Below the pieces are notes generated by a model, which was given only the letters and a program-made list of their open reading frames with translations, made no database searches and had not been told where the DNA came from. Shown here piece by piece: positions 1 to 8,506 of a stretch of DNA of 64,000 bases (positions within the stretch are counted from its first letter, which is position 1; every line of letters starts with the position of its first letter). Both the position numbers and the translations under genes were made by a program. Location of the stretch: NCBI GenBank assembly GCA_016278725.1, contig JADQBG010000013.1, forward strand, positions 62,001 to 126,000, written 5' to 3'. Origin of the DNA: Actinomycetota bacterium. Lineage in GTDB: Bacteria > Actinomycetota > Thermoleophilia > RBG-16-64-13.

Positions 1-216
1 CGTTTCGTCAAATGGTCGTTGGAGCACTATCGGCAGGCCACTCTCACCTTTCTGGTGAGCCTCATGCTGGGCGCGCTTCGGCTGCCGGCGGAGAAGGTGA
101 TTGCCTCGACCGAGGCGTGGAGCGCGGGCGTCATCGGGGTTACGCTGGCCGCGGCTGTGGTGGGCGCCGGTCTGGTGCTGGTCATCGAGCGCTTGGCCGG
201 GGGCATCGAGGTCTAG
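1..216 (+). CDS. DUF368 (PopT-like) membrane protein, C-terminal fragment
   Basis: The reading frame is open from base 1 to the TAG at 214-216, so only the last 71 residues are present and the start lies outside the window. Two hydrophobic segments are visible (TFLVSLMLGALRL and GVTLAAAVVGAGLVLVI). The SLMLGALR-type motif and the short tail after the last helix resemble the C-terminus of DUF368 proteins. Some members of that family (PopT) recycle undecaprenyl phosphate across the membrane. The family call rests on a short piece. It runs towards the minus-strand amino acid transporter operon. Confidence 0.55.
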   Translation, partial: RFVKWSLEHYRQATLTFLVSLMLGALRLPAEKVIASTEAWSAGVIGVTLAAAVVGAGLVLVIERLAGGIEV

Positions 217-250
217 GCTCGGCGCCGAGCCCGTGCAGCGGGGGATCCCG

Positions 251-985
251 CTAGAGCACCATCCCCAGGAACTTCTGCGTGCGCTCCTCGCGCGGGTTCT
301 CGATCATCACCCGGGGGTCGCCTTCCTCCACAACCAAGCCCTCGTCCATGAAGATCAGGCGCGACCCTACCTCGCGGGCGAAGCCCATCTCGTGGGTGAC
401 CACGACCATGGTCATCCCCTCGAGCGCCAGCGTCTTCATCACGTTCAGCACGTCGGCGACCAGTTCGGGGTCGAGGGCGGAGGTGACTTCGTCGAACAGC
501 ATCATGTCCGGCTGCATCGCCAGCGCCCGGGCGATGGCCACCCGCTGCTGCTGCCCGCCGGAAAGCGTGCCTGGATAATCGTCTGCCTTCTCGGAGAGAC
601 CCACCTTATCCAGCAGGTCGCGGGCGATCTGCTCGGCTTCGCTTCGGGACTTACCCTGGACCTTCATCGGCGAGAGCGTCAGATTCTCTATTGCGGTCTT
701 GTGGGGGAAGAGGTTGAACTGCTGAAAGACCATTCCCGCCTTCTGGCGGATCTGGTTGATGTCGGTCTTCGAACTGGTGATATCGACGCCCTCGATGAAG
801 ATCCTGCCGCCCTGAATGGGCTCCAGGCCGTTGATGCAGCGCAGCATGGTGGACTTGCCGGAACCCGAGGGCCCGATTATGACCACCACCTCGCTGCGCC
901 GGACCTCGAGGTCGATGCCCCGCAGCACTTCGAGATCGCCGAAGCGTTTGTGCACACCCTCGAGCCTTATCAGAGGCTGATCCAT
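251..985 (-). CDS. glnQ: Polar amino acid ABC transporter ATP-binding protein (GlnQ/ArtP type)
   Basis: ATPase subunit that powers uptake of a polar amino acid together with the permease and lipoprotein encoded just upstream. All ABC motifs are intact in 244 residues: Walker [10 protein letters not shown] (38-46), Q-loop VFQQFNLFP, signature [15 protein letters not shown] (141-155), Walker [15 protein letters not shown] and switch histidine VVTHEMGFA. Length and sequence fit the glutamine/arginine/histidine subfamily, but the substrate cannot be read from the ATPase. The ATG is preceded by AGGGGGA and lies 8 bases after the permease stop, so the two genes are co-transcribed. Confidence 0.93.
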   Translation of the reverse strand: MDQPLIRLEGVHKRFGDLEVLRGIDLEVRRSEVVVIIGPSGSGKSTMLRCINGLEPIQGGRIFIEGVDITSSKTDINQIRQKAGMVFQQFNLFPHKTAIENLTLSPMKVQGKSRSEAEQIARDLLDKVGLSEKADDYPGTLSGGQQQRVAIARALAMQPDMMLFDEVTSALDPELVADVLNVMKTLALEGMTMVVVTHEMGFAREVGSRLIFMDEGLVVEEGDPRVMIENPREERTQKFLGMVL

Positions 986-993
986 CGTTCCCC

Positions 994-1701
994 CTACATT
1001 CCTATCGGCCGCGTGCCCTTGCCAAAGCGCTTTTCGAGGCGCGAGGCAACGCGGATGAGGGGCAGGGTGAAGATCAGGTAGGCGATCGCAGCCGCGGTCA
1101 GCGGGGTGGGATTGGCCACCCGGCCCATGATCTCGCGGCTCTTCTGCAGCACTTCGGGGACGGTGATAACCGAGGCGAGGGCGGTGTCCTTGATCATGGC
1201 GATCAATTCGTTGGTCAGGGGCGGAACCACCACGCGAATGGCCTGAGGCAGCACGATGTAGCGCATCGACTGGGTGTTGGTCATTCCCAGTGAGCGCGCC
1301 GCCTCCATCTGCCCGTGGGGTATGGAGCCAATTCCCGCGCGAAAGATTTCCGCCGAGTAGGCGCTGTAGGTGAGGGTGATGGCGAGAACCGCCGCGGGAA
1401 TGGGATCCAGGATGAGGAAGTCGAGACCCGCCTCCGAGCCTACGAGCGCCAGTCCATAGTAGATGTAGGTCAGGACCAGTAGGAGGGGCAGTCCCCGGAA
1501 GAGGTCGATGTAGATACCCGCCAGCCAGCGGAACACGCGGATGCGCGAAATGCGCAGCAGGGCCAGGATCAGGCCTCCGACAAAGGAAAAGAGCAGGGCG
1601 AAAAAAAGGATTTCGGCGACCACCACGAGCGCCCGCAGCAGCTGAGGCACGGTGTCGGCGAGAATCTCCGTGTTGAAGTAGTACTTGATGACCTGGTCCA
1701 C
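994..1701 (-). CDS. Polar amino acid ABC transporter permease (HisM/GlnP family)
   Basis: Inner-membrane permease of the amino acid importer, about 235 residues with five or so predicted helices. The EAA-type loop ([23 protein letters not shown]) contacts the ATPase, and the C-terminal helix is followed by a basic tail. I place the start at the GTG at 1701, giving [18 protein letters not shown] lies about 7 bases upstream, whereas the in-frame codon at 1734 has no ribosome-binding site and lies inside a stem-loop. A strong stem-loop at 1731-1764 separates it from the binding-protein gene, which would allow the binding protein to be made in excess. Confidence 0.92.
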   Translation of the reverse strand: MDQVIKYYFNTEILADTVPQLLRALVVVAEILFFALLFSFVGGLILALLRISRIRVFRWLAGIYIDLFRGLPLLLVLTYIYYGLALVGSEAGLDFLILDPIPAAVLAITLTYSAYSAEIFRAGIGSIPHGQMEAARSLGMTNTQSMRYIVLPQAIRVVVPPLTNELIAMIKDTALASVITVPEVLQKSREIMGRVANPTPLTAAAIAYLIFTLPLIRVASRLEKRFGKGTRPIGM

Positions 1702-1730
1702 TGGTTTCCCCCTGGGCCGGTGCTGATAAA

Positions 1731-1764
1731 GCAACGGGGACTGGAACTACCCAGCCCCCGTTGC
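1731..1764 (-). terminator. Intercistronic stem-loop between binding protein and permease genes
   Basis: The arms at 1731-1744 and 1751-1764 pair over 14 positions with one mismatch around a 6-base loop. On the transcribed (minus) strand the hairpin is followed by TTTAT rather than a long U run. Placed between the binding-protein and permease genes, it may act as a partial terminator or an mRNA-stabilising 3' end. The hairpin is seen; its role is inference. Confidence 0.55.
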
Positions 1765-1815
1765 GTTCCTTCTCAGAAGCTCAGTCTAAGCGACGGTGAG
1801 CGGTGCTCGCTGTCG

Positions 1816-2775
1816 TTACTGCTGGGTCGCCGGCAGCTCGCCGAACCACTTCATGAAGATCTTGTCGTACAGGCCATCGTCTTTGACTTCCTGCAGCGCC
1901 TGGTTGATGGCGGTCTGCAGCTCCGTGTTTTCCTGCTTGATCCCGTAGCCGTAGACGTCGCCGGTCTCGATGGTGCCGGTGTTCTCGTAATCCGGCAGCT
2001 CGCGGATGATGTAGGCGTTGACCGGCGCGTCGTTGACCACCGCGTCGATGCGACCGGAATACAGGTCCTGGAAGGCGTTCAGCACGGTTTCGTACTTCTT
2101 GATCTCCTGCACGCCCTCGACCTCTTCAACGGCGAACTGGCCCGTGGTGTCGATCTGCACGCCCACGATCTTGCCGGCCAGACCTTCGGCCGACTCAATG
2201 GGGGCATCGACCGGGGCGGTGATAGCGATGTCGGCCTTGATGTAGGGATCGCTGAAGGCGATCTGTTGCTGGCGCTCTTCGGTGATGGTCATGGCCGACA
2301 TGATTACGTCGTACCGGTCGCTGACCAGGGCGGGGATGATGCCGTCCCAGGCTGTCGATACCACTTCCAGCTCCAGGCCCATCTTCTTGGCCATGGCTGT
2401 CATCAGGTCGACGTCGAAGCCGACGTAGTCGCCCGACTCGTTGGCAAACTCAAAGGGCGGGAACGCGGTGTCCGACCCACCCTGTAGAACGCCTTCTTGA
2501 ACGGTCGGCGGGGTATCGATGTTGTCCGACTTGGTGACGGCCTGGATTTCCGCGTCGACCTCTTCGTTCGTCGGAGCCTGGGTCGTTTCACCCACGGTTG
2601 AGTCGGTGCTCATGGCTTCGGTCGAGTCCGTCGCCATCTCCTCGGTGGTCTCGGTGTCGGTGGCTTGGGTCGTGTCTTCCGTGCTGGTTTCGTCGTCGCC
2701 GCAGCCGACAAGGGCCGGGACGAGAGCGAGCGCAAGCGCCAAGAGAACGACGATCCACAGGTGATTCCTCTTCAA
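1816..2775 (-). CDS. Amino acid ABC transporter substrate-binding lipoprotein
   Basis: Extracytoplasmic receptor of the importer, SBP_bac_3 fold, about 319 residues. I use the TTG at 2775 because GAGGAGG lies just upstream and translation from it gives a classical lipoprotein signal: KRNH, a hydrophobic stretch, then the lipobox LVGC. After the lipidated Cys comes a Thr/Ser/Glu/Asp-rich linker of about 60 residues, then two lobes with FPPFEF, GFDVDLMTAMAKKMG and VVNDAPVNAYI, typical of polar amino acid receptors. Residues upstream of 2775 in the same frame look untranslated. First gene of a three-gene minus-strand operon. Confidence 0.93.
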   Translation of the reverse strand: MKRNHLWIVVLLALALALVPALVGCGDDETSTEDTTQATDTETTEEMATDSTEAMSTDSTVGETTQAPTNEEVDAEIQAVTKSDNIDTPPTVQEGVLQGGSDTAFPPFEFANESGDYVGFDVDLMTAMAKKMGLELEVVSTAWDGIIPALVSDRYDVIMSAMTITEERQQQIAFSDPYIKADIAITAPVDAPIESAEGLAGKIVGVQIDTTGQFAVEEVEGVQEIKKYETVLNAFQDLYSGRIDAVVNDAPVNAYIIRELPDYENTGTIETGDVYGYGIKQENTELQTAINQALQEVKDDGLYDKIFMKWFGELPATQQ

Positions 2776-2951
2776 GCGGGCCTCCTCGAATTCGAGTTGG
2801 TTCGTTGCATAAGGATACGACGGTCGGAATAGCCGACTGTTAGGCGCCATTGATACCACACCGGTTGTGAAGCTGTCTACGAGGTAAGTGGAGCCGGGAA
2901 CGGTCTGGTAGGGTTTGGCTTTGAGGTATTGGCCCCCACCGAAGGAGTAGT

Positions 2952-3983
2952 TTGAAGCGTCGCCCCTTCCCCCACTGGCTGACGCCCCTGGTCGACGAAC
3001 TCACCGCCGAGGTGAGAGGCGTGGTCGCCCCGCACCTGGGGCACAGCGGGGCCAAGGGCCTGGCCGGTCGCGCTGAGGGAGGAGACACCACCTTCTCCAT
3101 CGACGTCCTTGCCGAACAGAGGGTGGCCGCATTTCTCGAGGAGCGGCAGGCGCCCGTGGCCCTCTATTCCGAAGACCAGGGCCTCAAGACCTTCGCAGGC
3201 TCCGGGAAGGCGGAGTACGTTCTGATCGTGGATCCCATCGACGGCACTCGTCCCGCTGCGGCCGGATTCGAGGCGGCCTGCGTGAGCGTGGCCGCCGCCG
3301 ATCTGGGGGGACGGCCGCTCGAGGCGGCCGTCCCGGTGATGGGGGACGTGGTCTACGGCGTGGTCCACGAGATCAAAGAGGGCGGCCGGTTTCGGGCGGC
3401 GCGCGGTGAGGGCGTCGAGGCGCTCGACGGCGAGGGCGGCTCCCGGCCGCTGGCCCCTTCGGTTAGCGAGGATCTGTCTCGACTCTTCTGGGCGCTCGGC
3501 TTTCGCGGCCGGCCCGCCCGGGAGCTCACCGCCGTCCTGGGAGATTTGATCGATCTCTCCTCGGTAGATGGCGGGGTGTTCGATTTAGGGAGTGCCACCT
3601 ACTGCATGACCCGCATCCTCACCGGGCAGCTCGACTGCTTCATCGACCCGGGGCCCCGAATGATCGAAGTCGCCCCCTGGGTAGAGGAACGCTTTCGCCA
3701 GGTGGGGAAAGGAGCCGTGTTGAACAACGCCCCCTATGACGTGGCGGCTTCCACTCTGATTCTCGAAGAGGCGGGTTGCCCGGTGACAGACGCGACCGGT
3801 GGGAGCCTGCATGACCGGCCTTTGCTCGGTGCGGGCAGGGAATACCAGATGGCGGTGGTTGCCTCCGCCAACGCACCACTGCACCGGTTGGTCCTGGCAG
3901 AGCTAGAGCGCGGCTTGAAGGCCTTCTCGCTCGGGGGGCCGGCCGGAGGAATGCCGAACCCCCGGGAAGGGGCACGGGCATGA
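2952..3983 (+). CDS. Inositol monophosphatase-family protein
   Basis: Mg-dependent sugar-phosphatase fold, 343 residues. Motifs seen: a metal-binding Glu in ALYSEDQG, the DPIDGT signature in LIVDPIDGTRP, and APYDVAASTLILEEAG near the C-terminus, matching the family's W-D-x-A-A-G motif with Tyr for Trp. The segment after DPIDGT (RPAAAGFE) departs from the usual N-F-x-x-G, so the substrate may not be inositol phosphate. The TTG start follows AAGGAG with 4 bases between. The stop overlaps the start of the radical SAM gene (ATGA), so the two are translationally coupled. Confidence 0.82.
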   Translation: MKRRPFPHWLTPLVDELTAEVRGVVAPHLGHSGAKGLAGRAEGGDTTFSIDVLAEQRVAAFLEERQAPVALYSEDQGLKTFAGSGKAEYVLIVDPIDGTRPAAAGFEAACVSVAAADLGGRPLEAAVPVMGDVVYGVVHEIKEGGRFRAARGEGVEALDGEGGSRPLAPSVSEDLSRLFWALGFRGRPARELTAVLGDLIDLSSVDGGVFDLGSATYCMTRILTGQLDCFIDPGPRMIEVAPWVEERFRQVGKGAVLNNAPYDVAASTLILEEAGCPVTDATGGSLHDRPLLGAGREYQMAVVASANAPLHRLVLAELERGLKAFSLGGPAGGMPNPREGARA

Positions 3984-5008
3984 TCGCCGAGTTCTGGGAG
4001 CCCGCCGCAGGTGGACGCACCAAGTGCACGCTCTGCCCGCATTTCTGCGTGATCGACGAGGGCCGCGAAGGTTTGTGCAAGGTTCGGGGCACCCGCGGCG
4101 GCCGGCTCGAGAGCCTGGTCTACGGACGGGTGGCCACCGTGGTTTCGGACAGCATCGAGCGCAAGCCCTTTTACCACTTTCATCCGGGCACGTTTGTCCT
4201 TTCGCTGAGCACTCTGGGATGCAACGTGCTCTGTTCCGGCTGCAACACTTGGCAGCTCTCGCATGCCACCGCCGCCCGCGGGGCGGCGGAGAAGTTATCC
4301 TTCATGACACCCGAAGAAGCGGTTGCCATGGCCGAGAAGCACAAGCTGCCGGGGATCGCCTTCGCCTTCGGCGAGGCGGCCATCTGGGCCGAGTACGTCC
4401 ACGACGTCTGTGTCGCGGCGAAGGAAGCCGGCCTCTTCACCTGCTTCGTCACCGCCGGCTACATGAACGTGAAGACGCTCGATTATCTGGCCCCGCATAT
4501 CGACGCCTTCAAGTACGACCTCAAAGCCCCGGACGGGCGGGGTTGGGGATGGCTGACGAAGGTCGAGGATCCCGAAATCACTCTCGACATGGCGGTCCGT
4601 GCCAAGGAGGATCACGGATGCCACGTGGAAGTGGTGAGCAATCTGGTCCCCGGCATGAACGATGACGACGAGAGTCTGACGAAGATGGCAAACCAGGTGC
4701 TCGAGCGCTTTGGAGCCGGAACCGCGTGGCACGTGACCCGTTTTCTGCCCGAGTTCGAACTCTCGTACGTGCCGGCAACTCCGGTGAAGACACTGGAAAG
4801 AGCGGCCCAGATCGGACGCAAGGCCGGCTTGGAGTTTGTCTACGTGGGTAACGTCCCCGGCCATCCCGGCCGGCACACCGTCTGCCCGGAGTGCGGGCGC
4901 ACCGTGATCCGGCGCGGGGACCAGCGCGCTGAGGAAAACTGGGTCCGGGAGGGCCGCTGCCCCGACTGCGGCTTGGATCTGGGGATCGTGGGCGGCGAGA
5001 AGCCGTGA
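3980..5008 (+). CDS. AmmeMemoRadiSam-type radical SAM enzyme (PflA-like)
   Basis: Radical SAM protein of 342 residues. N-terminal Cys motif CTLCPHFCVIDEGREGLC, then the cluster-binding loop LGCNVLCSGCNTW (C-x3-C-x2-C), a PflA-like barrel, and a C-terminal rubredoxin-like knuckle with CPECGR and CPDCGL. This arrangement is that of the radical SAM partner of the AMMECR1/Memo system. Neither AMMECR1 nor Memo is in this window; the partner gene is an IMPase-like phosphatase that overlaps it by 4 bases. Reaction and substrate are unknown for the family. Confidence 0.85.
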   Translation: MIAEFWEPAAGGRTKCTLCPHFCVIDEGREGLCKVRGTRGGRLESLVYGRVATVVSDSIERKPFYHFHPGTFVLSLSTLGCNVLCSGCNTWQLSHATAARGAAEKLSFMTPEEAVAMAEKHKLPGIAFAFGEAAIWAEYVHDVCVAAKEAGLFTCFVTAGYMNVKTLDYLAPHIDAFKYDLKAPDGRGWGWLTKVEDPEITLDMAVRAKEDHGCHVEVVSNLVPGMNDDDESLTKMANQVLERFGAGTAWHVTRFLPEFELSYVPATPVKTLERAAQIGRKAGLEFVYVGNVPGHPGRHTVCPECGRTVIRRGDQRAEENWVREGRCPDCGLDLGIVGGEKP

Positions 5009-5015
5009 GGGGGTT

Positions 5016-5036
5016 CGCGTCCGTTGCGCGGACGCG
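5016..5036 (+). terminator. Possible terminator hairpin after the radical SAM gene
   Basis: An 8-bp perfect stem (5016-5023 with 5029-5036, loop TTGCG) begins 8 bases after the radical SAM stop. No U run follows, so it may be only a weak terminator or an mRNA 3' stabiliser. Confidence 0.35.
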
Positions 5037-5144
5037 TTACGAACGGGGTTTGCGGCAGGCGAGAGGAACCGATATAACTGACAGGCTTCCCAGGGGACTG
5101 GGAGGTCAGTCTGTGCATCGGAACCATTAGGTTAGGAGATCCAC

Positions 5145-5582
5145 TTGGAGGCCGCCCGGCGAGTCGTTCTCACACTTCCGGCCAAAGCGGAGTACGTAGC
5201 CCTATCACGCCTGGCCACATCCGGGCTCGGCAGCGGATCCGACATGGCGGAGGACGTGGTGGAGGATCTCAAAGTTGCGGTCAGCGAGGCCTGTTCCTAC
5301 TTCCTCCGGGAGGCCCCCGCTGAGAGCGAGACGGACAGTTCATCCTCTCGACCGGACCAGGAGGCGGAGGAGCTTCGTATCGAGTACGAACTGGGGGACG
5401 AGGTCCTCCAGATATCGGTCTCCGGATGCAGCGATGTCAATGCTGCCGGGACCGTCGAAGTCGATCCTTTTTCAGAGTTTGGCCTGGGGATGACGATCAT
5501 CAGGGCGCTCGTCGACAAGCTCGAGCTTTCCGAAGCGCCCGAATCGCGCACGTTGCTCCGTTTGACCAAACGCTTGAAATGA
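5145..5582 (+). CDS. HATPase (anti-sigma/GHKL-type) regulator lacking the N-box Asn
   Basis: A 145-residue single-domain ATPase of the RsbW/GHKL superfamily, with no dimerisation or sensor domain. The helix that should carry the metal-chelating Asn reads AVSEACSYF, where anti-sigma kinases have AVSEAxTNA, so the Asn appears replaced by Tyr. A glycine-rich lid (GLGMTIIRALVDKLEL) is present. TTG start with AGGAG 6 bases upstream. Its stop overlaps the ATG of the LytTR response regulator (ATGA), so it should act with it. It may bind a partner without phosphorylating it; that is inference. Confidence 0.7.
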   Translation: MEAARRVVLTLPAKAEYVALSRLATSGLGSGSDMAEDVVEDLKVAVSEACSYFLREAPAESETDSSSSRPDQEAEELRIEYELGDEVLQISVSGCSDVNAAGTVEVDPFSEFGLGMTIIRALVDKLELSEAPESRTLLRLTKRLK

Positions 5583-6319
5583 AGGACCTCTACAGGGCTC
5601 TCATCGTAGACGATGAGCCCCCGGCCCGAGCCGAACTCAGGTTCATGCTCGCGCGCCACAGCCGGATCAAGGTAGTGGGGGAGGCCGGGGGCGCCGAAGA
5701 GGCCCTCGCGCTCGCCGAGAACCTCTCGTACGACGTCATCTTCCTCGACGTCAATCTGCCCGACATGGACGGCATCGAGGTGGCCCGGCGGCTGGCCGAG
5801 CTCGCCGAGCAACCCTACGTTGTATTCATCACTGCATATTCCGAGTTTGCGGTTCGGGCTTTCGAAGTGAGCGCCTTCGACTACTTGGTGAAACCGGTGA
5901 CCGAGCGCCGCATGGACCAGACGGTCAATCGCCTGCTCTCCACGCTCGATGCCACGCCTTCGGCGGTGGAGCAGGCCCCGAGGCAACTCGACCGCCTCCC
6001 GGTCAGCCGGGGCGACAAAACGGTTCTGCTGGACATGCAGGAGATTTTCTACTTCCAGGCTGAGGGAGACTACGCCCGCGTGTTCACGAACAAAGCGGGC
6101 TATCTGGTCAATTACTCCCTTAAATCGCTGGACGAGCGTCTGGATTCCCGTTCGTTCTTCAGGTGCCACCGGAGCTATATAGTCAATCTGCAGCATGTCT
6201 CGGAGATAATCTCCCTCCCCTCCAACCTCTACGAACTCAGGCTCGACGACGACCGGCGCACCGTGCTGCCGCTGAGCCGCCGGCAGACCAGGGAGTTGCG
6301 CAAGCGCCTCGATTTCTGA
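5579..6319 (+). CDS. LytTR-family response regulator
   Basis: Two-domain DNA-binding regulator of 246 residues. The receiver domain shows the acidic pair in VDDE, the phosphoacceptor Asp in VIFLDVNLPDMDGIEVA, Thr/Ser in FITAYS and the conserved Lys in YLVKPV. The LytTR domain (about 145-246) has FYFQAEGDYARVFT, SLDERLDSRSFFRCHRSYIVN and a basic end. The usual LytS-type sensor kinase is not adjacent; instead the preceding gene encodes a stand-alone HATPase that overlaps it by 4 bases. The ATG at 5579 is chosen over longer in-frame extensions because it starts exactly at the receiver domain. Confidence 0.92.
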   Translation: MKDLYRALIVDDEPPARAELRFMLARHSRIKVVGEAGGAEEALALAENLSYDVIFLDVNLPDMDGIEVARRLAELAEQPYVVFITAYSEFAVRAFEVSAFDYLVKPVTERRMDQTVNRLLSTLDATPSAVEQAPRQLDRLPVSRGDKTVLLDMQEIFYFQAEGDYARVFTNKAGYLVNYSLKSLDERLDSRSFFRCHRSYIVNLQHVSEIISLPSNLYELRLDDDRRTVLPLSRRQTRELRKRLDF

Positions 6320-6329
6320 GGCTCTCCCG

Positions 6330-6401
6330 CCCGGGGCTCGCCTGCTGGCCCGCCTGTCCTGCCGGCCCGGGGCTCGCCTGCCGGCCCGCCTGTCCTGCCC
6401 G
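6330..6401. repeat. Tandem 36-bp repeat, about two copies
   Basis: Two consecutive 36-bp units (starting near 6330 and 6366) differ at very few positions. They lie between the LytTR gene and the terminator, in a convergent intergenic region, and no gene covers them. Confidence 0.8.
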
Positions 6402-6434
6402 CCCTCGATTGGAGTCCGCTCGCTTGTGGCAGAG

Positions 6435-6465
6435 AAAGGGCCCTCCGTTTCCGGAGGGCCCTTTT
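6435..6465. terminator. Bidirectional intrinsic terminator
   Basis: A 13-bp perfect stem (6435-6447 with 6452-6464, loop TTTC) starts with AAA and ends with TTTT, so it can terminate on both strands. It sits between the convergent LytTR and symporter genes. Confidence 0.9.
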
Positions 6466-6525
6466 CGATTCGTCCCGTGAGGAACGAGGTTCCTGGCCGA
6501 ATATGCTTCGGCGCTTTGGCGGGAA

Positions 6526-8196
6526 CTAGTGGACGTCGGCGCCACCCGCGCCGCGGGGCACGCGCACACCTTCAACCATCTCTTGGATGTGCAGGGGCGG
6601 AGCCGGGGTTACCCGGGAGACCACGAAGGCCACGATGAAGTTCATCGCCGCACCCACGGTGCCGATACCCTGAGCGTTGATGTCGAAGAACCAGAGGCTC
6701 ATGTCGAAGAACTGGGCTCCGACGATGTAGAAGGTGGTGAACCCGAGGCCGACCACCATACCGGCGATGGCGCCCTCCCGGTTCATCCTCTTGTCGAAGA
6801 TACCGAGGATGATGATCGGGAAGAAACTGGCCGCCGCGAGACCGAAGGCGAAGGCCACCACCTCGGCCACGAACCCGGGTGGGTTGATGCCGAAGTACCC
6901 TGCCACGATGACCGCGCCCAGGATCACCAGACGGCCCACGAGCAGACGTTCACCCTCACTCGCTGCCGGGTGAATCAGCTTGTAGTAGATGTCATGGGAT
7001 AGTGAGCTCGAGATGACCAGCAGCAGTCCGGCCGCGGTGGAGAGGGCTGCTGCCAGACCGCCGGCTGCCACCAGGGCGATGACGATGGCCGGGAGGCCCG
7101 CCACCTCGGGGGTGGACAGGACGATGATGTCGCGGTCGATGGTGATTTCGCTGGTTTCCGGGTCGGCCGTCATCTCTAGGACGCCGTCGGTATTCTTGTC
7201 CTCGAGGCCCAAGAGGCCGGTTTCCGACCAGCTATCGACCCACTCGATCTCATTGACTTCCTCGACGCTCTTGCCCTGCAGTTCATCGATCAGGTTGTAT
7301 TTGGCGAACACGGCGATGGCCGGAGCCGTGGTGTAGAGGATGGCGATGAACAACAACGCCCATCCCGCCGAGTACCGTGCGGCGCGGACGCTGCGCACGG
7401 TGTAGAAGCGGATGATGACGTGGGGCAGACCGGCGGTCCCGATCATCAATGACATTGTCACCATAAACACGTTCAGACCGGATAAGTTCGTAAACGGCTG
7501 GGTGTAGTTGGTCAATCCCAGATCCGTCTGTATCTGATTCAGGCGACTGGTGATGTCGCTGAAGGTCAGAGCCAACTGGGGGATCGGAATGTCGGTCAGG
7601 ATGACCGCGATGGCGACCGCGGGCACCAGGTAGGCGATGATGAGCACCGTGTACTGCGCCACCTGGGTCCAGGTGATGCCCTTCATTCCACCGAGCACGG
7701 CGAAGAAGGCCACGATGAGCACACCGACGACAACCCCCCACTCGATGGACAAACCGAGGAAACGGCTGAAGACGATGCCGACGCCGCGCATCTGACCGGC
7801 GACGTAGGTGAAAGAAACGAACATGGCCGCGATGGCCGCCACCACTCTGGCTACGTTCGAGTAGTAGCGGTCGCCGACGAAGTCGGGCACTGTGTACTTT
7901 CCGAACTTCCGCAGGTACGGGGCCAGGAGCAGCGCCAGCAGCACGTAGCCGCCGGTCCATCCCATCAGATAGATGGCTCCGTCATACCCCAAGAAAGAAA
8001 TGAGACCGGCCATGGAGATGAACGACGCGGCCGACATCCAGTCGGCCGCGGTGGCCGCTCCGTTGGCTATGGCGGGAACGCCGCGGCCGGCGACGTAGAA
8101 ACCGCTGGTCTCCTTAACGCGGCTGGCGTACCCGATGTAGATGTAGCCGGCGAATGTCAGCCCGACCAGTAGATAAGTCCAAGCTTCAACAGACAT
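6526..8196 (-). CDS. Sodium:solute symporter large subunit (VC_2705 subfamily)
   Basis: Membrane transporter of the SSS family, 556 residues with about 13 hydrophobic segments. Typical SSS features are the N-terminal segment ADWMSAASFISMAG, the core GITWTQVAQYTVLI and LSTAAGLLLVISSSLSHD. The about 70-residue loop between two helices (ELQGKSVEEVNEIEWVDS onward) and the paired DUF4212 gene identify the two-subunit VC_2705 subfamily. Likely substrates are short organic acids such as acetate; the sequence does not prove this. The ATG follows AAGGGG and lies 10 bases after the small-subunit stop. Confidence 0.9.
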   Translation of the reverse strand: MSVEAWTYLLVGLTFAGYIYIGYASRVKETSGFYVAGRGVPAIANGAATAADWMSAASFISMAGLISFLGYDGAIYLMGWTGGYVLLALLLAPYLRKFGKYTVPDFVGDRYYSNVARVVAAIAAMFVSFTYVAGQMRGVGIVFSRFLGLSIEWGVVVGVLIVAFFAVLGGMKGITWTQVAQYTVLIIAYLVPAVAIAVILTDIPIPQLALTFSDITSRLNQIQTDLGLTNYTQPFTNLSGLNVFMVTMSLMIGTAGLPHVIIRFYTVRSVRAARYSAGWALLFIAILYTTAPAIAVFAKYNLIDELQGKSVEEVNEIEWVDSWSETGLLGLEDKNTDGVLEMTADPETSEITIDRDIIVLSTPEVAGLPAIVIALVAAGGLAAALSTAAGLLLVISSSLSHDIYYKLIHPAASEGERLLVGRLVILGAVIVAGYFGINPPGFVAEVVAFAFGLAAASFFPIIILGIFDKRMNREGAIAGMVVGLGFTTFYIVGAQFFDMSLWFFDINAQGIGTVGAAMNFIVAFVVSRVTPAPPLHIQEMVEGVRVPRGAGGADVH

Positions 8197-8206
8197 CGTC
8201 TACCCC

Positions 8207-8506
8207 TTACTCGTGCACGTCGAATTCTTTATCGATACGGTCCATCCAGCGCGCGTACACAAAGATCAGGATCACGAAGACTACGATCGATCCTTGATGC
8301 GCGAACCAGAAGGAGAGCGGCACACTAAAGAAGTTAATGTCCGCGAGCGGCTCCGCCAGAAGGATTCCGGCGACGAAGGAAACGAGCGCCCAGACCACGA
8401 GCAGGCCGATGATCAGAGTGATGTTCTTGCGCCAGTAGGCCTTTCCGGCGGGGCTGTTGTAGTCGTATGCCGCGCGTTCTGGCGGTGTTTGCAGATCAGG
8501 TTCCAT
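8207..8506 (-). CDS. DUF4212 symporter small subunit
   Basis: Small membrane protein with two predicted helices (ITLIIGLLVVWALVSFVAGI and HQGSIVVFVILIFVYARWMD) and the hallmark FPLSFWFA-like segment VPLSFWFAHQGS. This is the obligatory small subunit of VC_2705-type symporters. Two in-frame ATGs exist at 8515 and 8506. I choose 8506 because the run of five G ends 9 bases before it, whereas it abuts the first ATG. First gene of a two-gene operon. Confidence 0.88.
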   Translation of the reverse strand: MEPDLQTPPERAAYDYNSPAGKAYWRKNITLIIGLLVVWALVSFVAGILLAEPLADINFFSVPLSFWFAHQGSIVVFVILIFVYARWMDRIDKEFDVHE

